Below are positions 35,173-43,744 of a stretch of 63,042 nucleotides of DNA, in pieces. A program made the position numbers and the translations under genes. Source of the stretch: Rubrivivax sp. (lineage in GTDB: Bacteria; Pseudomonadota; Gammaproteobacteria; Burkholderiales; Burkholderiaceae_C). The notes under the pieces are model-generated. The model made no database searches, was not told where the DNA came from, and was given only the letters and a program-made list of their open reading frames with translations. How positions within the stretch are numbered: the first letter of the stretch is position 1; each line of letters starts with the position of its first letter. The DNA lies in the NCBI GenBank assembly GCA_016707445.1, contig JADJHR010000014.1:1-63042 (forward strand), written 5' to 3'.

Positions 35173-36380
35173 GGCCGGGCGCCTGCCGCCACCGGCCCGG
35201 ATCTTGGGTGCAACGGGAACGCCAGCCGCACGCGCGTTCCGCCGCCGGTGCGGCTGCCCACTTCGAGCCGGCCGCCAAGCCGGCGCGCGCGCTCGAGCAT
35301 GATCTCCAGGCCATAGTGCGAGCTGCCCTGCGCGGCTGTGCTGGGCAGGCCAGCGCCATCGTCCTCGACCACCACCTCGACCTCGTCGCGTGGCGCCGGG
35401 CCGATGTGCAGCCGGGCATGCCGCGCCGCAGCGTGGCGCGCCACGTTGTTCAATGCTTCCTGCACGATGTGGAACACCTGGGATTCCTGCTCGGGATCCA
35501 GTTTCAGGCCGGGCAGCTGATTGACGAAATCCAGCGCCGCGCCGCTGCTGCGGCGGAATCGCTCGGCCGTGGTGCCCAGCGCGTGCACCAGGCCCTGCGG
35601 GTCCATCGGCGCGCGCAGGTGGGTCAGCAGGCCGCGCAGGCTGGCGTGCGCCTGGCTGGCGGCGCTGCGCACGTCGTCGCAGAACTGCAGTGCGCGTGTC
35701 TCGTCATGGGCGCGCAGCGCGTCCTCGAGCAGCGGCATGCGCATCTTCACGAAGGCGATGGCCTGCGCCAGCGAGTCATGCACCTCGGCGGCCATTGCTT
35801 GCCGCTCCTGCAGCAGCTTGGCGTGCAGCTGCACCTGTTCCAGCCGCGACTGCTGCAGCGCCAGGCCCAGCAGTTCACCGGCCGAGCGCAGGATGGACAT
35901 GACGTCGGGGCCGGGTTTCTCGCCACCGTCGAAGAACAGGTTGTAGACGCCCAGGATGCGCCCCCGGTGCTGCAGCGGCACGGTCAGCATGCAACGGCAG
36001 CCCTGGTCGAAGAAGGCATTCGGGCTGCGGTTGGCACAGGCGCTGAGGTTGTCGGTCCAGACCATGGGCTGCCCGTCGGCGGCAGCACCGCAGGGGCCGC
36101 AATGGCGGTCGACCGTACCGTGCGAGCCGCACAACCCGGCCGGCACGCCCAGCCCGCTGATCAAGCCGAGCCGTCCACCGTCGTCGCTCAGCACCCTCAC
36201 GGCGCCGGCGTGTGCGCCCGACAGGCGCACGATGGGGTCGAGAAAGCGCTGCAGCAGCGCGTCGAGGTCGTCACCTGCCGCCAGCCCGGCCGCGATCTCG
36301 GCCAGCAGGCCACCTTGCCGCACAGCCTGGCCGTCGACGCGTGTCGACGGTGTTGCGGTGGGTGGGCGGGTGATGTCCAT
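35169..36380 (-). CDS. Soluble NarX-like sensor kinase with cysteine-rich GAF domain
   Basis: A 403-aa kinase. The GAF domain (about 25-175) contains six cysteines (84, 94, 97, 115, 128 and 130), in the segments GLCGSHG, RHCGPCG, LSACANRS and GCRCM. A HisKA_3 phosphoacceptor follows (AAEVHDSLAQ, His201), then a HATPase domain (DDGAGLP, HYGLEIMLERARRLGG). No transmembrane helix is visible, so it senses inside the cell, possibly through metal, Fe-S or thiol chemistry. It is translationally coupled to the NarL-type regulator. Confidence 0.9.
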   Translation of the reverse strand: MDITRPPTATPSTRVDGQAVRQGGLLAEIAAGLAAGDDLDALLQRFLDPIVRLSGAHAGAVRVLSDDGGRLGLISGLGVPAGLCGSHGTVDRHCGPCGAAADGQPMVWTDNLSACANRSPNAFFDQGCRCMLTVPLQHRGRILGVYNLFFDGGEKPGPDVMSILRSAGELLGLALQQSRLEQVQLHAKLLQERQAMAAEVHDSLAQAIAFVKMRMPLLEDALRAHDETRALQFCDDVRSAASQAHASLRGLLTHLRAPMDPQGLVHALGTTAERFRRSSGAALDFVNQLPGLKLDPEQESQVFHIVQEALNNVARHAAARHARLHIGPAPRDEVEVVVEDDGAGLPSTAAQGSSHYGLEIMLERARRLGGRLEVGSRTGGGTRVRLAFPLHPRSGPVAAGARP

Positions 36381-36632
36381 GGCTCGGTTTGTACTTCGGC
36401 AGGCTCAGGGGTTGCAGGGCGAGTGCTCAGTGCCCGATCGGATTGGACCGCATTGGCGTGCGCTGCGCCAGCGAACCGACCCGTATGCCTGGCAGGGTAC
36501 CAACTGCGGGCCCTGAACGGGCCCAGTGTGGAGTTTGCCTTGATGATCTATGTCAATGAACGCACACCCTGCGACACCTACGCTGAATGCCGACGAGCGC
36601 CCTCCGCCGGAGGCCGCGTTGGAGGGTTCCCG
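36381..36632. promoter_or_regulatory. Divergent region between sensor kinase and DsrM-like gene
   Basis: This 252-bp non-coding stretch holds promoters for both directions. A GGGCCC-TGAAC-GGGCCC inverted repeat lies at 36508-36524. ACCCG occurs once near 36479, but without the partner half-site. No riboswitch or tRNA-like structure is seen. GGAGGG precedes the DsrM-like ATG. Confidence 0.45.
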
Positions 36633-37316
36633 ATGGACCTGCTTGATGTGGTGCGTGGCCCCCTGCTGGGGTTTGCGCTGCTGGTCTTCGTGCTCGGCAC
36701 GCTGTGGCGCCTGATCGCCATCCTGAGGCTGCCGCGCAGGCCCGATCTCTCGCCGCCGCGTGAGGGCGCGCCGTCGCTGGCCTGGGGCGCGCTGCGCGCC
36801 ATCGTGCGCGGCCTGTGGCCGCGGCGCGGCTTCGGCCCGTCAGCGGCGGTGATCACCTTCAACGGTTATGTCTTTCACATCGGGCTGGCGCTGGTGGTCT
36901 TTGGTTATGCGCCGCACATCGCCTTCATCCAGCGCCTGACCGGCCTGCACTGGCCGGCCTTGCCGGACGCGGTGCTGGCGCTGGCCGCGGGGGCAAGCAT
37001 CGTGTCGCTGCTGATGGCACTGTGGATGCGCCGCACCGACCCGGTGCGTCGCCTGATCTCCGACGCCGACGACTACGTGTCGTGGACCGTGGTGTTCCTG
37101 CCGCTGATCACCGGCATGGCCGTGATCAGCGAAAGTTCGGCATCGCTGCCGATGCATGGCGAGGTGCTGGCCCGCGGGCCACTGGCCCTGCATCTGCTGT
37201 CGGTGGAACTGCTGCTGATCTGGTTCCCGTTCGGCAAGCTGATGCACGCGCTGCTGTTCGCCTTCTCGCGCGGTGCCACCGGCATGCGCTTCAGCCATCG
37301 TGGGGTGGACGCATGA
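36633..37316 (+). CDS. Second DsrM-like (nitrate reductase gamma-type) membrane protein
   Basis: A 227-aa membrane protein with about five hydrophobic helices, similar in layout to DsrM and NarI. Potential heme histidines occur in YVFHIGLALV, ALHLLSVELLL and KLMHALLFAF. The gene stops 3 bp into the region of the following HdrD-like gene (ATGA at 37313). Together they look like a second quinone-linked DsrMK-type module, related to dsrMK paralogues or Tmc/Hme complexes. Confidence 0.8.
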   Translation: MDLLDVVRGPLLGFALLVFVLGTLWRLIAILRLPRRPDLSPPREGAPSLAWGALRAIVRGLWPRRGFGPSAAVITFNGYVFHIGLALVVFGYAPHIAFIQRLTGLHWPALPDAVLALAAGASIVSLLMALWMRRTDPVRRLISDADDYVSWTVVFLPLITGMAVISESSASLPMHGEVLARGPLALHLLSVELLLIWFPFGKLMHALLFAFSRGATGMRFSHRGVDA

Positions 37317-37430
37317 ACGCCACCCACGTCCACCAACACGTCCACCGCCACCACGGCCACCAAGCCCGGCTTCGACCGCCAGGGCACGGCCGGCGACAGC
37401 GCGCGGCTGGACGCCGCGCTGTCGAGCTTC

Positions 37431-38678
37431 GTGTCCGATTTCAGCGTCACGGTGGGCCTGCACCTCGAAGCCTGCGTGCACTGCGGCCTGTGCGCGCAGG
37501 CCTGTCATTTCCACATGGCCACCGGTGATCCGCGCTACACGCCGATCTACAAGCTCGAGCCCTTCCGCCGTGCGTATCAGCGCCAGGCCAGCCCGTTCGC
37601 GCCGCTGGTGCGCGCGCTCGGCCTGGTCAAGGGGCCGACCATCGATGACCTGCAGCAGTGGCAGGAACTGATCTACGACGCCTGCACGATGTGCGGCCGC
37701 TGCACCATCGCCTGCCCGATGGGCATCGACATCGCCGAATTGATCCGCGACGCCCGTCACGGCATGTTCAAGGCCGGCCTGATCCCCGATCGGCTGGCCC
37801 TGATGGACCGCACCGCGCGCCAATGGGGCAGCCCGGCCACGCCGGCCGAAGACCTGCCCGACATCCTGGCCGAAACGGCAGCCGAGCACGGCGTGGCCAT
37901 CCCCTGCGACCTGCCGCAGGCTGACGTCCTGGTGACCGCGGCGCCGGCCGAACTGGGCGAGCACACCGCCGCACTGGCCGCTGCCGCCAAGATCATGAAT
38001 CACCTGGGCCTGCGCTGGACCTTGCACCAGGGCGGCTTCGATGCCTCCAACATCGGTTTCAACAACGGCGACCTCGAACTGCAGGAGCAGCTGACGCGTG
38101 CGCTGATCGACACCGCGCTGAAGATCGGCGCCCACACCGTGCTGCTGCCCGAATGTGGCCATGCCTACGGCGCCGCACGTTGGGATGCTGCGCGCTGGTA
38201 CGGCAAGGCGCTGCCGGTGCGGGTGATCCACATGACCGAGTTCCTCGACGAACAGATCGCCGCCGGGCGCCTGCAAGTCGATCCCATCGGCGAGACCGCG
38301 ACCTTTCACGACCCCTGCCAGATCGTGCGCCGCGGCGGGCTCGAGGCGGCCGCACGGCGCGTGCTGGCCGCGCTGGGCTTCGAGCTCATCGAGCTCGAGG
38401 CGCATGGCATCACCGGTCTGTGCTGCGGTGGCGGTGGCGGCGTGGTGTCGAACCAGCGCGCCGCGCCGCTGCGCCACAAGGTGTTCGCGATCAAGCAGCA
38501 GCAGATCGACGCCACCGGCGCGCAGCACTTCGTCACCAGTTGTGGCCAGTGCCGCATCACCTTCGAGATGGGCGCCCGACACGCCGGCTGGACCAAACCG
38601 ACCGAGAGCCTGCTCGAGCTGGTGGCCGATCGTCTTCGGGTCGCACCTCAGCCGGCCGCAATTGCCCAGAAGGCGTAG
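37431..38678 (+). CDS. Second DsrK/HdrD-like iron-sulfur protein, N-terminus uncertain
   Basis: A protein of at least 415 aa with two [4Fe-4S] motifs (CVHCGLCAQAC, CTMCGRCTIAC) and two CCG domains (PECGHAY, then LCCGGGGGVVSNQ and TSCGQCRITFEMG), as in DsrK and HdrD. The GTG at 37431 is the first standard in-frame start, leaving a 114-bp gap. An ATG at 37313 overlaps the previous stop but is out of frame; its ORF is His-rich. A one-base indel between 37320 and 37380 would join that ATG to the frame that reads TKPGFDRQGTAGD. It probably reduces or oxidises a thiol/disulfide, with the previous gene as membrane partner. Confidence 0.85.
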   Translation: MSDFSVTVGLHLEACVHCGLCAQACHFHMATGDPRYTPIYKLEPFRRAYQRQASPFAPLVRALGLVKGPTIDDLQQWQELIYDACTMCGRCTIACPMGIDIAELIRDARHGMFKAGLIPDRLALMDRTARQWGSPATPAEDLPDILAETAAEHGVAIPCDLPQADVLVTAAPAELGEHTAALAAAAKIMNHLGLRWTLHQGGFDASNIGFNNGDLELQEQLTRALIDTALKIGAHTVLLPECGHAYGAARWDAARWYGKALPVRVIHMTEFLDEQIAAGRLQVDPIGETATFHDPCQIVRRGGLEAAARRVLAALGFELIELEAHGITGLCCGGGGGVVSNQRAAPLRHKVFAIKQQQIDATGAQHFVTSCGQCRITFEMGARHAGWTKPTESLLELVADRLRVAPQPAAIAQKA

Positions 38679-38682
38679 CTCG

Positions 38683-38706
38683 CATTACCCGTACCGGTAA
38701 TAGACG
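38683..38706 (+). promoter_or_regulatory. Palindromic operator candidate upstream of the fadL-like gene
   Basis: ACCCG-TAC-CGGTA at 38687-38699 forms a near-perfect palindrome TTACC-CGTAC-CGGTAA, followed by TAGACG. Of its 24 positions 20 match the tusA-upstream block at 11420-11443. It lies right after the HdrD-like stop and about 98 bp before the fadL-like ATG. Confidence 0.5.
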
Positions 38707-38803
38707 CTCATCGATGCCCTTGCGCTTAATGCTTAAAAGCCCGCCTGCGCGTGATTTGCGCCGCCGACGCGACTTCGAGTCCTTGCAACGACGGAGACAT
38801 CGC

Positions 38804-40126
38804 ATGCCCCTGACGAACCTCTTCGGGCGCATCGCGCCGCTGACCCTGCTGTGCACGGCCGCGTTGCCGGCGCTGGCCACCAACGGCATGAACATGGAGG
38901 GCTACGGCCCGGTGTCGACCGCGATGGGGGGTGCGTCGCAGGCCATGGACCACGGCACGGCGGCGATGGCGCAGAACCCGGCCACGCTGGGCCTGATGAA
39001 TGACGGCTCGCGCTTCGATCTGGCCGTCGGACGCCTGGGCCCCAAGGTCAGCAGCAGCGTGCCGGGCTTCGGCAGCGCCGAGTCGTCGGGGACCTCGTAC
39101 TACATGCCCGCCGTCGGTTATGCGACGAGGCGCGGCAATCTGACCTTCGGCGTCGGCGTGTTCGCACAAGGCGGCATGGGCACCGAATACGGCGCCGACA
39201 CCTTTCTGGCCATGGGCTCAGGGCAGCCGGTGCGCTCCGAGCTGGGTGTCGGCCGGGTGCTGTTCCCGCTGGCCTGGCAGGTCACGCCCGAGCTGACGCT
39301 GGGCGCCACGCTGGACTTCGTCTGGGCCGGGCTGGATCTGCGCATGGCGGCCAGTGGCGCGCAGCTGGGCGGCCTGGTGACCTCGGCATCGGGCAACCTG
39401 GCGCAGGCCCTGCCGGCGCTGGCAGGCGCACCCTGGGCGCGCGTCGATTTCTCGAACGGCAACGATTTCACCGGTGCCGCCAGCTCGACCGGCTGGGCGG
39501 CCAAGCTGGGCCTGGTTTACCGGCCGGCGCCCGGCCTGATCATCGGCGCGTCGTACCAGTCGGAAACCTCGCTCGGTGACATGAAGACCGGGGCGACAGG
39601 TGCCAGCCTCAGCGGCTTCGGCGGTTTTGCCGACAGCGGGCGCATGACGGTGGTCGACTTCCAGTGGCCGGCCATGGCCTCGGTCGGCTTGTCCTGGCAG
39701 GCCAGCCCGGCGCTGCTGCTGGCGGCCGACGTCAAGCGCATCGGCTGGGCCAGCGTGATGAAGGACTTTCGCATGCGCTTCGACAGCGCCGGCATGGGTG
39801 GCTCGGTCAGCTTTGCGCTGCCGCAGAACTGGAAGGATCAGACCGTGATGAGCCTGGGCGCTGCCTTTGCCGTCGACGCCGCACTGGTGCTGCGCGTCGG
39901 CTACAACCAGGCCAGCAACCCCATTCCCGCGGCCTACGTCAACCCGCTGTTCCCGGCCACGGTGAAGTCGCACTACACGATGGGGCTGGGCTACCGGTTC
40001 ACGCCTGCCAGCGAGTTCAATGGATCGCTGACGCTGACGCCAAGCGCCAGCCTGACCACCGGTCAGGGCGTCGAGGTCAGCCATCGGCAGACCAACGTGC
40101 AGCTGATGTACACGCTGCGCTTCTGA
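38804..40126 (+). CDS. FadL/TodX-type outer-membrane protein
   Basis: A 440-aa protein with a signal peptide and mature start TNGMNMEGYGPVSTAMGGAS, the family N-terminal plug motif NGM...GYG. It continues as an amphipathic beta-barrel (alternating strands) and ends in the C-terminal Phe (LMYTLRF). FadL proteins let hydrophobic compounds cross the outer membrane. Placement beside dsr genes and a shared operator with tusA raise the possibility that it passes a sulfur compound. ACGGAGAC lies upstream of the ATG. Confidence 0.85.
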   Translation: MPLTNLFGRIAPLTLLCTAALPALATNGMNMEGYGPVSTAMGGASQAMDHGTAAMAQNPATLGLMNDGSRFDLAVGRLGPKVSSSVPGFGSAESSGTSYYMPAVGYATRRGNLTFGVGVFAQGGMGTEYGADTFLAMGSGQPVRSELGVGRVLFPLAWQVTPELTLGATLDFVWAGLDLRMAASGAQLGGLVTSASGNLAQALPALAGAPWARVDFSNGNDFTGAASSTGWAAKLGLVYRPAPGLIIGASYQSETSLGDMKTGATGASLSGFGGFADSGRMTVVDFQWPAMASVGLSWQASPALLLAADVKRIGWASVMKDFRMRFDSAGMGGSVSFALPQNWKDQTVMSLGAAFAVDAALVLRVGYNQASNPIPAAYVNPLFPATVKSHYTMGLGYRFTPASEFNGSLTLTPSASLTTGQGVEVSHRQTNVQLMYTLRF

Positions 40127-40131
40127 AGCCT

Positions 40132-41361
40132 TCAGGGCGCCTTGTTCGACCCCGCCACCATGTCGAAGCGGAACAGCCGGCACTCGATGGCGCCGTTCCA
40201 CATCGGCACGCGGCGCGATTCCTTCAGCCGCATCAGCGTGGGCAGCTTCATCTCGGGGCTCAGGCACCAGGCGGTCCAGCCGCTGTAGTGGCGCTTCCAG
40301 TGCGTGGCCAGCGCGGCGAAGAAGGCGCCGGCGTCGGCGCCGCCCTCGAAGCCCTCGCGCGGCGCGGCGAAGTCTCTGCCCTGGCCCCGACCTTTCGGCG
40401 CGATGCGCTCGCCATAGGGCGGGTTCATGATCAGCGTGCCGCGCGCGGCCGGTGGCAGCCGTTGCAGGGCGTCGGCGGTCTTGAACTCGATGGCCTGCGC
40501 AACGCCGGCGCGCTCGGCATTGCGTGTGGCGAAGTCGGTCATGCGAAAGCTGACGTCACCGGCAAACACCGGCACCCGGGGCGCGTGCACCCGGGCGCGT
40601 GCCGCACTGCGCAGCTGCTGCCAATCGCCGCGCAAGGGCTGGAAAGGCAGCTGGCGTTCGAAGGCAAAACTGCGGTTGGCGCCGGGCGCGATGCCACAGG
40701 CCAGCTGCGCCGCCTCGATCGCGATGGTGCCGGCGCCGCAGCAGGGGTCGAGCAGCGGGCCGTCGTCGGCGCGCCCCTGCCAGCCCGCGGCCGCCAGCAG
40801 GGCGGCGGCCAGCGTTTCTTTCAGCGGCGCCTCGCCCTTGACCGCCTGGCTGCCACCGCGTGCGTCGCGCCAGCCGCGCTTGAACAAGGCCTCGCCCGAA
40901 GTGTCCACGTACAGCGACGCCTGCTCGGGGCCGAGAAACAGCACCAGCGGCAGCGTCGGGTGCCGCGTGTCGACGCTGGGCCGCGCGCCGGTGGCCTCGC
41001 GCATCACGTCGCACAGCGCATCCTTGATGCGCAGCGCAGCGAAGTTCAGACTGGTCAGCGGCGAGCGCTGGGCGTTGACGTCGACACGCAAGGTCTGCTC
41101 GGGCGTGATCCAGTCGACCCAGGGCACGCGCCGCGCCAGGTCGTAGAGGTCGTGCTCGTCGCGGTAACGGCCTTCGATCAGCGGCCACAGCACACGTTGG
41201 CCGAGCCGGCATTCGAGGTTGATCTGCAGCGCGGTGCGCAGCTCGCCGTCGACCCAGGCGCCGCCCCGTGCGGACTCGGCATGCAGGCCGGTGATGGCGC
41301 TCAGTTCGGCCGTCAGCAAGGCCTCCACGCCCTGGGCACATGGCACGAAGATCGCTGCCAT
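40132..41361 (-). CDS. rlmL: THUMP-domain class I RNA methyltransferase (RlmL-like)
   Basis: From the ATG at 41361 it is 409 aa. An N-terminal ferredoxin-like/THUMP region precedes a SAM methyltransferase domain with LLDPCCGAGTIAIEAA and the catalytic NPPYGERI. This is the size and shape of the bacterial enzymes equal to the N-terminal half of E. coli RlmL, which makes m2G2445 in 23S rRNA. The exact target here is inferred. The start overlaps the rpoN stop by 1 bp. Confidence 0.88.
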   Translation of the reverse strand: MAAIFVPCAQGVEALLTAELSAITGLHAESARGGAWVDGELRTALQINLECRLGQRVLWPLIEGRYRDEHDLYDLARRVPWVDWITPEQTLRVDVNAQRSPLTSLNFAALRIKDALCDVMREATGARPSVDTRHPTLPLVLFLGPEQASLYVDTSGEALFKRGWRDARGGSQAVKGEAPLKETLAAALLAAAGWQGRADDGPLLDPCCGAGTIAIEAAQLACGIAPGANRSFAFERQLPFQPLRGDWQQLRSAARARVHAPRVPVFAGDVSFRMTDFATRNAERAGVAQAIEFKTADALQRLPPAARGTLIMNPPYGERIAPKGRGQGRDFAAPREGFEGGADAGAFFAALATHWKRHYSGWTAWCLSPEMKLPTLMRLKESRRVPMWNGAIECRLFRFDMVAGSNKAP

Positions 41362-42902
41362 CAGATGGTCTTGCGCAGCGAGGCGGGCGCGATCTTCAGC
41401 GCCTCGCGGTACTTGGCCACGGTGCGCCGCGCCACCTGGATGCCCTGCTCCTCGAGCATCTGCGCGATCTGGCTGTCCGACAGCGGCTTGGCCACGTTCT
41501 CGGCCGCCACCAGCTGCTGGATGAGGGCGCGCACGGCGGTGCTCGACGCGTTGCCGCCGGCGTCGGTGTTCAGGCTGCTGCCGAAGAAGTACTTGAGCTC
41601 GTAGGTGCCGTAGGGCGTGGTCATGTACTTGGCGGTGGTCACGCGCGAGATGGTCGACTCGTGCAGGCCCAGTTCGTCGGCGATCTCGCGCAGCACCAGC
41701 GGCTTCATGGCGATCGCGCCGTGCGTGAAGAAGCTCTTCTGGCGCTCGACGATGGCCTTGCTGACGCGCAGGATGGTGTCGAAGCGCTGCTGGATGTTCT
41801 TCATGAACCAGCGCGCCTCCTGCAGCCGCGCCGACATACCGCCGCCGCCGTTGCGCTGGCCGCGCATGGCCTGCGCGTAGAGGTCGTTGATGCGCAGCTT
41901 GGGCATCACGTCGGGGTTGAGCATCACCCTCAGCCCGCGGCCGGAGCGCTGCACGATGATGTCGGGCACGATGATGTTGCTTTCGGCCTCGGCAAAGGGT
42001 CGACCGGGCTTGGGTTCGCATTGCACGATCAGGGCCTGCGCCGCGCGGATCTGGTCTTCGCTACCGCCGGTCAGGGCCGTCAGCCGCCGCATGTCGCGGC
42101 GCGCCAGCAGCTCAAGGTACTTCTCGCAGATCGTCATCGCCAGCCGGCGCTCGCGGCAGGCGGGCGTCAGGCGCAGCTGCAGCAGCAGGCATTCGGGCAG
42201 GTCACGTGCGCCTACGCCGGTGGGCTCCAGGCTCTGCAGCAGGCGCAGCGCCATCTGCAGGCTGTCGATCAGTTCGTCGTGGGCTTCGCTGCCGACAGCG
42301 ATGCCCAGCATTGCGGCCAGCCGCTCGACGATCTCGGCCAGCGGGTCGGCCAGGTAGCCGTCCTCGTTCAGCGACTCGATCAGCACGTTCAGCGCGGCCA
42401 GGTCCTCGGCCCGCAGCCGCATGCCGGCGATCTGGGTACGCAGGTGGTCCTGCAGGCTGGCGCCGGCGGCACGGCGGTCCTGCGCTTCGCCGCCTTCGTC
42501 GTCTTCGCCGTTGGCGCTGGCGCCGGCGGCGGACGGGGTCTCGCGGATGCCGTCGAAATCATCGCGCTCGGTGCCGTTCTCCCAGTCGTCGCGTTCGGTG
42601 GTGCCGAACTCCTGGCCACTGACCTCGGCGATCGACTCGCCGTCACCACTGCCGGCGTCGTCGTTGTCAGCAGCCACCTCCTTGCGTTCGGACGCGCGGT
42701 CGTCCTTCAGCGTGCGGTCGAGCGGGGTTTCGAAAGGACTGGCCGACTCTTCCTCGACGTCGAGGAAGGGGTTCTGCTCGAGCATCTGCTCGACTTCCTG
42801 GTGCAGCTCCAGCGTCGACAGCTGCAGCAGGCGGATCGACTGCTGCAGCTGCGGCGTCAGCGCCAGGTGCTGCGACAGGCGGACCTGAAGTGAGGGCTTC
42901 AT
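41361..42902 (-). CDS. rpoN: RNA polymerase sigma-54 factor
   Basis: A 513-aa sigma-54: N-terminal glutamine-rich region I (MKPSLQVRLSQHLALTPQLQQSIRLL), an acidic region II (residues about 55-150), the core-binding part, and the C-terminal RpoN box (ARRTVAKYREAL). It follows lptB on the minus strand in the usual lptA-lptB-rpoN order. It directs transcription from -24/-12 promoters with enhancer-binding ATPases. Confidence 0.96.
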   Translation of the reverse strand: MKPSLQVRLSQHLALTPQLQQSIRLLQLSTLELHQEVEQMLEQNPFLDVEEESASPFETPLDRTLKDDRASERKEVAADNDDAGSGDGESIAEVSGQEFGTTERDDWENGTERDDFDGIRETPSAAGASANGEDDEGGEAQDRRAAGASLQDHLRTQIAGMRLRAEDLAALNVLIESLNEDGYLADPLAEIVERLAAMLGIAVGSEAHDELIDSLQMALRLLQSLEPTGVGARDLPECLLLQLRLTPACRERRLAMTICEKYLELLARRDMRRLTALTGGSEDQIRAAQALIVQCEPKPGRPFAEAESNIIVPDIIVQRSGRGLRVMLNPDVMPKLRINDLYAQAMRGQRNGGGGMSARLQEARWFMKNIQQRFDTILRVSKAIVERQKSFFTHGAIAMKPLVLREIADELGLHESTISRVTTAKYMTTPYGTYELKYFFGSSLNTDAGGNASSTAVRALIQQLVAAENVAKPLSDSQIAQMLEEQGIQVARRTVAKYREALKIAPASLRKTI

Positions 42903-42951
42903 CGTGTCCGCCGGACCTGCCGGGCTGATGGCTTCATCACGGCGCCAGGCC

Positions 42952-43731
42952 CTACATCCTGAAATGCTCGCCCAGGTACACCTTGCGCACCTCGGGGTTG
43001 TCGACGATCTCGGCCGGCGTGCCTTCGGCCAGCACGCGACCTTCGCTGATGATGTAGGCGCGGTCGCAGATGCCCAGCGTCTCGCGCACGTTGTGATCGG
43101 TGATCAGCACGCCGATGCCGCGCTGGCGCAGGAAGCCGATGATGCGCTGGATCTCCAGCACCGCGATCGGGTCGACGCCGGCAAAGGGTTCGTCGAGCAG
43201 GATGAAACGCGGCTGCGTGGCCAGCGCGCGCGCGATCTCGACGCGACGGCGCTCGCCGCCCGACAGTGCCGGCGCCGGTGAGTCGCGCAGCTTGTCGATG
43301 CCCAGGTCCAGCAGCAACTGCTCGAGCAGCTCTTCGCGGCGTGCGGCCGGCAGCGGCCGGCCGTCGACGCCGATCTGCAGCTCGAGCATGGCGCGGATGT
43401 TTTCCTCCACGTTGAGCTTGCGGAAGATCGACGCTTCCTGCGGCAGGTACGACAGGCCCATGCGCGAGCGGCGGTGGATCGGCATACCTTCGATCGGGAT
43501 GCCGTCGATGCGGATCTCGCCGGCGTCGGCGCGCAGCAGGCCCACCACCATGTAGAAGATGGTTGTCTTGCCGGCGCCGTTGGGACCGAGCAGGCCCACC
43601 ACTTCGCCGGCACCCACCGCCAGGTGGACGTCGTGCACGACGCGGCGCGCGCCGTAGCTCTTGGCCAGGTGCTCGGCTTCGAGCCGGCTCGTGGTCGCGA
43701 CCGTGGCGGGGGTCTGCACGAGGGTGTCCAT
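42952..43731 (-). CDS. lptB: LPS export ATPase
   Basis: From ATG 43731 the protein is 259 aa, with Walker A (GPNGAGKTT), the LSGGERRRVEIARAL signature and Walker B (ILLDEPFAGVDP). It powers extraction of LPS from the inner membrane with LptFG. It ends 49 bp before rpoN. Confidence 0.95.
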   Translation of the reverse strand: MDTLVQTPATVATTSRLEAEHLAKSYGARRVVHDVHLAVGAGEVVGLLGPNGAGKTTIFYMVVGLLRADAGEIRIDGIPIEGMPIHRRSRMGLSYLPQEASIFRKLNVEENIRAMLELQIGVDGRPLPAARREELLEQLLLDLGIDKLRDSPAPALSGGERRRVEIARALATQPRFILLDEPFAGVDPIAVLEIQRIIGFLRQRGIGVLITDHNVRETLGICDRAYIISEGRVLAEGTPAEIVDNPEVRKVYLGEHFRM

Positions 43732-43744
43732 CACCGCGGCGCCA

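Noticed and set aside
36538..36556. FNR/ANR-type box TTGA...TCAA
   Set aside because: The half-sites are separated by 9 bp rather than the required 6.
37313..37450. His-rich peptide beginning MNATHVHQHVHRHHGHQ as a metal-binding leader
   Set aside because: It is out of frame with the conserved protein, and the repeats reflect a CAC/ACC-rich stretch; an indel is the simpler reading.
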